Origin: JAMZMI01 sp964353015
GTDB lineage: Bacteria > Bacteroidota > Bacteroidia > Cytophagales > Cyclobacteriaceae
Assembly: GCA_964353015.1 (NCBI GenBank)
Contig: CAYGUA010000002.1
Span: forward strand, 186,001-250,000
DNA: 64,000 nucleotides
Reading direction: 5' to 3'
Shown piece after piece: positions 59,401-64,000 of the stretch; within the stretch, counting starts at the first letter, position 1, and each line of letters opens with the position of its first letter. The notes below the pieces were generated by a model that made no database searches, had not been told where the DNA came from, and was given only the letters and a program-made list of their open reading frames with translations. The position numbers and the translations under genes are program-made.

Positions 59401-60121
59401 ATTTAATCCGACTCTATTAGATGATTTAGATACTTTGAGACTCTGGGATAACTTGAACGCTATCAACAATATTGTTAATACTTCTCACAGCAAAGTAGGC
59501 GACTATATTGATAACACTGTGATTAGGTATTTGGATATGATTCACCCTTATTTTGATTTTCCGGGAAGTGCCGAGGTTTCGTTTTCTAATCAAAATGGCG
59601 CTTCAATCTTGAAACTGGGCTATGAGGTTGATTGTGAACCGGTAAGCTATACTTATCAATATGACGAGCAAAATTCCCACCACCAGATTATAAAGAATAA
59701 TGAAGTGCTGTATTCAGTAACACAATCATTAAGCGGAGGTAGCACAGAGCTGTTCGATTATTCAAGATTATCAAACGATCCCGAAAACGATCATTATAAA
59801 CGCGTAAGAAAAACGGTAACCGGTTCGGATGTCAGAATAATTATTTCAACACCGGAATCATGGAACGCTTCCTTCGTTAATTACTATTCAGATTTTAGCT
59901 ATTCAACGGCTGATTTATCCGGGAGCTTCTTTTACAGGCTATCACCAAGTGAAGAATTTGAATCCGGCAGTCCCAATTGGCAAAACTCCTGGTGGATGGT
60001 CTCATATTGGACCGAAGATGCTACCAGTGGTGAGTATTGGACAAAGGATGTTTTGAACTTCACTGGTGGTCGTTATGATGGCAATACAGCAACTAACTAT
60101 CAGTATTCTGGGACGTGGTAA
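56435..60121 (+). CDS. Large monoheme cytochrome-c-like protein (paralogue 2), with internal sorting-domain-like module
   Basis: A 1228-aa exported protein (signal ending LKAQ). Residues about 73-150 start KLYPNPSLDGQ and run like a T9SS type-A sorting domain, which normally sits at the C-terminus. Residues about 223-285 contain the InlB-like segment GWKFTGWYG. The core from about residue 290 is shared with paralogue 1: CADCH (Cys458, Cys461, His462), the helix IEGEQIASYIRSL and the following PYQPGP and FEWAAG segments. The last 250 residues are an additional beta-rich region with no sorting signal. Function is unknown; a haem-containing surface oxidoreductase or glycan-active protein is possible. 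Confidence 0.75.
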   Translation: MKNLFTTILYLSSVLLKAQNTELTVGLSTNENDRVDGQVSIRYDEFFLESEIVNNQAYFDLGPVPLNTDIASIPPKLYPNPSLDGQVTLELPLGRAFIRVYGLDGKLIGQFDSESTHSNFIETNYRLVIFSIQTENQIYHQKLFINQDVLQVNLKPKSSESVITSSITTQSPGEYAEQYDVVYSHPEGKFDTIYSLVNIKPGIHNKHQIVTSASRSRLIVNNGSKSGYYPISDSVEISANQAEDGWKFTGWYGNTGAVANINSAVTKIKIGKNDQSVTALYKLTDNKVQLPIEVMGAPGHVEEIVLDLSGKLELVDHLFVLVHNVSYQEKASMRINDGNWLPISNNNSAIQIGSPDKEYGGFGGGYSSVKFTIPKDDLSLINGVNTIAFRYNMRKGPTAGYRVIKVNFQDSNGNSLIPEEVFVPDDPAHWEPVLKDEEDIIQGQVLWSSYDLGIKAKCADCHTSTGMDLKYFNVSNKTIVEQAKKSGLTQIEGEQIASYIRSLNFEAPSQARPYNPPYQPGPGLDDRPPFEWAAGAGLDMVLDSDEEMLPYIFPEGTSDEALRKVFDLKGTLNIREMPIAFQLPSWIDWIPETHPKDMMSDQSYDEVVEGIGLWNRQAGTYGYNNVKEDLTVNGVDFYNQNRGQLMSKLEELGSGPQDFLFKDWTDSDGVFWWTITASPGLDKNTTNLRDEDYKLNLAKFNAVKHWEIMHEFDIQGIQPKDEPYAERMQWPFNNWTVFAIAPHIVGDQRGNSTMVGQNQEVGYYFSMAWYQLQMILNSGMRNPSGVTPVDWSYNFAHITLPGHYTGYLQPLLLFQNLIKAYQQRDNDVSTNEYPLVNKTAWNMREVSPWRLYSDTYGNDQTHAQLDEYEEGLRAKLTSHMLRMFMEKVGSLDESDWPRGYDEWDNIEPADYVPTANDFGGCLFPNPGSGCTDIQNTNEANAIYTIIPLFQEMGVDSITVIELVDWAAEMWPLGNWDKFKRDCNVHDGAPFNPTLLDDLDTLRLWDNLNAINNIVNTSHSKVGDYIDNTVIRYLDMIHPYFDFPGSAEVSFSNQNGASILKLGYEVDCEPVSYTYQYDEQNSHHQIIKNNEVLYSVTQSLSGGSTELFDYSRLSNDPENDHYKRVRKTVTGSDVRIIISTPESWNASFVNYYSDFSYSTADLSGSFFYRLSPSEEFESGSPNWQNSWWMVSYWTEDATSGEYWTKDVLNFTGGRYDGNTATNYQYSGTW

Positions 60122-60194
60122 TAAGTTATTCTTGATTTAGTCTTGCGAAAAGTGGGCTTAAGTCACACAATTCCCGTATGTAAAAAGGGATCAG

Positions 60195-62471
60195 CTACGG
60201 AATTTTGATCAATTTCAAAACTCCTCCATTGATTAGTCGATCATGGTCAATTCGTGAATTTTGTATTCTTTCCTTATTGAAATAGATTTCTGAAAGTTCT
60301 CTTTCCACTTTATTTCCTTCAACTTGAATTACAAGCTGATCACCCGGATAGTATCCAGGATGCAGCTGGATTTCAACCCTATCAAAAGCCGGACTTCCAA
60401 TAAGATATTTCGGATTGTCTTCAGTACCTCCAGTCAGTTGAAAAAGTCCCATCTTCATCAAAACAGCTAAACTACCCATTAGGCCTTGATCCTCGTCTCC
60501 ACTGTAACCTGTGCTGGTAGATAAACCATTAAAGACCTCCTCCACTACCCTGGAAGACCAATATTGACTTAAGTCTGGTCGGTCTAGTTCATGAAACATG
60601 AAAGCGGTTTGAATGGATGGCTGATTGCCATAATTAATTGGAATACGGCTATAAAGACTATCCTGTTCCTGCGCATGAGCTTTGCCAGATGTGAAGTTGA
60701 GTTTTTCGGCCTCTTGAAATTGCCTATCTAATCTATCAGCTGCGAACTCCACTCCTCCCATAAGTTCAGCCAGCCCCTGAACATCGTGAGGTACAAACCA
60801 TGTGGATTGTGCGCCATTGCTTTCATTAAACCCGTTTTCATACTGATAAGGATCGAAATCAACTTTCCAATGACCATCCACATCTTTAGGTCTCATCCAG
60901 CCTGACTCAGGGTCATAAACGTTTTGATAATTTTTGGCTCTTTTAAGGAAGTAAATGGCATCCTCCTCATGTCCCAACTTGATGGCAAGTTGAGCGAGCG
61001 TCCAATCCTGGTAGGCATATTCAGCCGTGAGACTAGCTCCATCCTGATGAAACCCAAAGTCATTACCTTCGGGTATCGGATAGGGAACATATCCTTTTGA
61101 AATGTAATATTCCAGACCTCCTCCGAAACCTGAGGTATGCTCATACCCAGCTTTGGACATAATTCCTCCGCTCATGTGCTCCTTTTTCAAAGCCTGATAA
61201 ATCTCTTCCAGTTCTTCTTTTATTATTCCTTTTTGAATAGCACTTACGATAAATGGGGTAGCTGTAGCACCAGTCATCACGAAGGTATAATTACCCCCGG
61301 AAGGACCTCTGGGCACTCTACCTCCATCCTTGTAGTACTGCATCAATGAAAGCACAAAATCCTCATAGATTTCCGGATACACTAAACCCCATAATGTCGT
61401 AAGTGTCCACTGAGCACCCCAAAAAGAATCGGAATTATGGTGGTTAAATTGTGGTTCACCTATCTCATTCAAAGGAAGCTGACCTATACGAAAAGTCTGT
61501 CCTGTGTTATCAGGATAAGCTCCATTTACATCATTGATCACTCTTCTTCCCTGCAGTGAATGCCAAAGGTCGGTATAGAATCTCCTTTGCTCTTTCGCTG
61601 TTCCTCCAATCACCTTGATCCGGCCAAGAAGCTTGTTCCATTCCATACATGACTCATTAACTACCCGTTGAAAATCCCAATGGCTCAATTCGGCGTTTAG
61701 ATTCTGCCATGCATTCTTTTCAGAAGTGTAGGAAATGGATACTTTCATTTTAAGCTCTTCCAGGTCTTGATCAAAGATGATTAGATAATTACCTGATTTT
61801 TTATCCTGATCAAAAGATTGAATCGGGCTATCAAAAGTGAGATGAAAGAAAATCGTTGTTGGCTTAGGTCGACGAATAGTGGGCTCACAGACCACTTTTC
61901 CAGACAGGTTCTTCTCATCGAATTGATCAATGACTCCTCCGCTATTGAGTGCCGGTCCTAGCATCCCATTCAGGTTCAAAAGCACTGCAGGCTCACCTTT
62001 CTTATTGAAGGTGTATTGATGAAATCCTACCCTTTTAGTACTGGTAAGTTCTGCGCTAATGTCATACCTATCTAACTCAAGACGATGATATCCTGGAGAG
62101 ACCTGCTCCTTTGCATGATCAAATTCGGAGTAGAAATTATCATAGATATCGTCTTGATTCTCATCTCGCAGATCAACGGGCATCACCGAAAGACCCGAAA
62201 GCTGCCAGGCGTGGATGTGACTAAATCCCATGACCGTATCGGTATTGTAGCGATATCCGCTCCCCCATGCACCTCCAACCTGCGTATCAGGACTTAGGTT
62301 AACCATTCCAAAGGGTCGGCATGCAGATGAGAAGAAAAACCAACGTGAGTTTTCCGTATCGAGTAATGGATAAACCAGATCGACAGGCTCTTTTTCAGAT
62401 TTGGAATCATTTTTAACTGACTCACAGGCAGTCATCGCAATCAAAACCCACAAGGAAAAAACTTTGGTCAT
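60195..62471 (-). CDS. Divergent GH92-family glycosidase (lipoprotein)
   Basis: A 758-aa protein with lipobox MTAC. The GH92 frame is recognisable (FGMVNLSPDTQVGGAWGSGY, STWFVPHDVQGLAELMGG, GDEDQGLMG), but key motifs differ from the two other GH92 enzymes here: the GTGGHGHTFPGA loop is absent, EGNAWQ reads ESNGAQ, GNEPxHH reads GNQPSIQ and GQMSAW reads GLMGSL. The expected general acid Glu and base-region Asp appear to be kept. Altered sugar specificity is likely. It is transcribed away from the operator-controlled genes and has no palindrome of its own. Confidence 0.85.
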   Translation of the reverse strand: MTKVFSLWVLIAMTACESVKNDSKSEKEPVDLVYPLLDTENSRWFFFSSACRPFGMVNLSPDTQVGGAWGSGYRYNTDTVMGFSHIHAWQLSGLSVMPVDLRDENQDDIYDNFYSEFDHAKEQVSPGYHRLELDRYDISAELTSTKRVGFHQYTFNKKGEPAVLLNLNGMLGPALNSGGVIDQFDEKNLSGKVVCEPTIRRPKPTTIFFHLTFDSPIQSFDQDKKSGNYLIIFDQDLEELKMKVSISYTSEKNAWQNLNAELSHWDFQRVVNESCMEWNKLLGRIKVIGGTAKEQRRFYTDLWHSLQGRRVINDVNGAYPDNTGQTFRIGQLPLNEIGEPQFNHHNSDSFWGAQWTLTTLWGLVYPEIYEDFVLSLMQYYKDGGRVPRGPSGGNYTFVMTGATATPFIVSAIQKGIIKEELEEIYQALKKEHMSGGIMSKAGYEHTSGFGGGLEYYISKGYVPYPIPEGNDFGFHQDGASLTAEYAYQDWTLAQLAIKLGHEEDAIYFLKRAKNYQNVYDPESGWMRPKDVDGHWKVDFDPYQYENGFNESNGAQSTWFVPHDVQGLAELMGGVEFAADRLDRQFQEAEKLNFTSGKAHAQEQDSLYSRIPINYGNQPSIQTAFMFHELDRPDLSQYWSSRVVEEVFNGLSTSTGYSGDEDQGLMGSLAVLMKMGLFQLTGGTEDNPKYLIGSPAFDRVEIQLHPGYYPGDQLVIQVEGNKVERELSEIYFNKERIQNSRIDHDRLINGGVLKLIKIP

Positions 62472-62532
62472 ATCATTTGATTAAACCCTAAATAAAAAAT
62501 TGTCAAACCCGTCTGAATAAGAATAGCACATT

Positions 62533-63690
62533 CTATTTCACTCCCTTCTTAAGTAAATTTTTCGCTATGATATTGCGTTGTATTTGATTGGTGCCTTCGT
62601 AAATCTGAGTGATCTTGGCATCACGATAAAGGCGCTCCACTTCAAAACCTCGGATATAGCCACTACCGCCAAAAATCTGAACCGCATCCGAAGTTCTCTG
62701 CACGGCTACATCACTGGCAAACCGCTTCGCCATGCTGCATTCCATCCCTGCAGGAACATCATTGTCCAACATAACCGCCGCGCGATGCACGAGAGAGCGG
62801 GCAGCTGTAATATCGGTGGCCATATCTGCAAGCATCCATTGCAATCCCTGATTCTCAGAGATAGGTTGACCAAATTGCTTACGTACCTGAGCGTATTCCA
62901 AAGCAGCCTCAAGTCCAGCTTGTGCGATACCAACTGCCAGTGCACCAATCCCCACTCTTCCTTTTTCCAGTACACTCATCATAATATAAAAGCCTCTGTT
63001 TAGCTCCCCAAGCAGAGCATTTTCGTGTAGCAAAACATCTTCAAAAAACAAGGCTCCTATTTGTGAAGCCTTCTGACCCATTTTATGATCCTTTGGGCCT
63101 CTGGTCACTCCTTTTGCATGCAAATCGACAATAAATATGCTCATACCTCTGTGTCCTTTTTCAGGATCAGTTCTTGCAAGAACAAATCCAAGATCTGCCA
63201 CGGGTGCATTGTGTATCCATTGCTTATCCCCTTTCAAAACCCAGCCATCATCAGTTCTCGTCGCAGTTGTCCTCAAACCAGAAACGTCCGAACCTGCTTC
63301 AGCCTCTGTAATGCAATAGGCAATCGTTAATTCATTTGATAGCACCTTGGCGAGGTACTTTGACCTTTGCTCCTCAGTCCCATATTTCGTTAGTAAGGTT
63401 CCGATAAGTTCAATTACACCACACTGGTCGGCAACCGATGCATACCCCCGAGCCAATTCCTCCATGATCAGCGCATAGGCATATACATCTAGCCCTCCTC
63501 CTCCTAGCTCCTCTGGAACGGTAATACCAAAAAGTCCCTGCTCTCCCATTTTTTTATATAAATCCGAAGGAAAGCTTTCTTCTTCATCTAATCTTTCAGC
63601 AATGGGCCGGATGAATTCGTCGGAGAATTCTCTAGCCATGTCTCTGACTTGTTCGTAAATATCCAGATCCTGCTTTGGTACTTGTATCAT
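62533..63690 (-). CDS. Acyl-CoA dehydrogenase
   Basis: A 385-aa cytoplasmic FAD enzyme of normal length. AYCITEAEAGSDVSGLRTTA binds FAD, QIFGGSGYIRGFEVERLYRD and YEGTNQIQR are C-terminal family signatures, and the YEGT segment holds the expected catalytic Glu-bearing loop. It oxidises acyl-CoA thioesters in fatty-acid or branched-chain amino-acid breakdown. It has no evident link to the glycan genes and probably marks the edge of the locus. Confidence 0.94.
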   Translation of the reverse strand: MIQVPKQDLDIYEQVRDMAREFSDEFIRPIAERLDEEESFPSDLYKKMGEQGLFGITVPEELGGGGLDVYAYALIMEELARGYASVADQCGVIELIGTLLTKYGTEEQRSKYLAKVLSNELTIAYCITEAEAGSDVSGLRTTATRTDDGWVLKGDKQWIHNAPVADLGFVLARTDPEKGHRGMSIFIVDLHAKGVTRGPKDHKMGQKASQIGALFFEDVLLHENALLGELNRGFYIMMSVLEKGRVGIGALAVGIAQAGLEAALEYAQVRKQFGQPISENQGLQWMLADMATDITAARSLVHRAAVMLDNDVPAGMECSMAKRFASDVAVQRTSDAVQIFGGSGYIRGFEVERLYRDAKITQIYEGTNQIQRNIIAKNLLKKGVK

Positions 63691-63765
63691 TTAATTCGTA
63701 TCTATTATTGGTTTTACAATTATTAGGTGAGTATTCTTTCGGATTCAAAATGACCTAAATCCCAT

Positions 63766-64000
63766 TTAAGGGACATCCGGGCGCTCCTGAATTACTTGCA
63801 GGTCGTCGATTCGCAATTGAAATGCTTCCGTATCATTCTTCCCGTATATATAGATGGTTGTATTAGCGGCCGCACTATCGCGCATATAAAAATCAAAGGA
63901 TACCAGTTGCCACTCATTGTAAGGAACGTGTGCATTATCCCATCCTAAAAAAATGCCTGAGTTGGTTGCACCACAGTGAATCTCAGCGCTATCGCCTTTC
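63766..64000 (-). CDS. 3' end of an unidentified protein (partial)
   Basis: Reading the minus strand from the window edge gives an open frame of about 78 codons ending in TAA at 63768-63766. Segments such as SGIFLGWDNAHVPYNEWQLV, FDFYMRD, TIYIYGKND and FQLRIDDLQV look like a beta-sandwich of the carbohydrate-binding type at the C-terminus of a larger protein. The start lies outside the window. It is 75 bases from the acyl-CoA dehydrogenase start, on the same strand. Confidence 0.6.
   Translation of the reverse strand, partial: KGDSAEIHCGATNSGIFLGWDNAHVPYNEWQLVSFDFYMRDSAAANTTIYIYGKNDTEAFQLRIDDLQVIQERPDVP

Noticed and set aside
1..64000. tRNA, rRNA, CRISPR arrays, transposases, integrases
   Set aside because: No cloverleaf, rRNA-like stretch, spaced short repeats or transposase-like protein was seen on either strand.

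Overview
This window is a carbohydrate-catabolism region from a Bacteroidota genome, most likely a marine or environmental member of the Cytophagales. The sequence evidence is the moderately AT-rich DNA, type IX secretion (T9SS) type-A sorting domains, a TANNTTTG-type promoter box, many exported lipoproteins, and a dense set of sulfatases and GH92/GH38 alpha-mannosidases. No tRNA, rRNA, CRISPR array, insertion sequence, full SusC/SusD pair or transcriptional regulator was found.

Layout. (1) 2-3124: 3' part of a GH38 alpha-mannosidase. (2) 3241-10007, plus: two sulfatases, a large c-type-cytochrome-like T9SS protein and a phosphotriesterase-family lipoprotein. (3) 10200-15047, plus: PQQ-like propeller 1, an exported Nudix-like protein, a sulfatase. 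(4) 15055-19361, minus: GH105-like hydrolase, DoxX, Tat-exported Gfo/Idh oxidoreductase, TIM-barrel isomerase-like protein. (5) 19810-30562, plus: DUF1080 protein, propellers 2-4, sulfatase with cadherin-like repeats and a T9SS tail. (6) 30589-39621, minus: Sec-exported Gfo/Idh, TIM-barrel/SMP-30 fusion, a stand-alone TonB-plug-like protein, sulfatase, DUF3311-like small protein plus SSS symporter, OYE-type flavoprotein, SDR. (7) 39272-41055: a perfect 892-bp tandem duplication that creates a chimeric ORF. (8) 40827-49074, minus: GH92, propeller 5, GH92, alpha/beta hydrolase. (9) 49226-60121, plus: second Nudix-like protein, SMP-30 protein, FG-GAP/UnbV protein, vanadium-haloperoxidase-like protein, Gfo/Idh, then a second cytochrome-like giant. 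(10) 60195-64000, minus: divergent GH92, an acyl-CoA dehydrogenase, and the 3' end of an unknown protein.

How it may work together (inference). Sulfatases and an esterase would strip a sulfated, alpha-mannose-containing glycan that probably also carries uronic acid. GH92, GH38 and GH105 enzymes would then cleave it. Gfo/Idh, TIM-barrel and DUF1080 proteins could form a 3-keto-sugar route alongside hydrolysis, and the SSS symporter could import products. Five PQQ-like propellers and two CxxCH proteins suggest an envelope redox or glycan-binding layer that known families do not explain.

The clearest unifying signal is a 12-bp palindrome, TTACACGTGTWA. It lies in six distinct intergenic regions (seven copies counting the duplication) ahead of most of the operons, which indicates one regulon under one DNA-binding protein encoded elsewhere.
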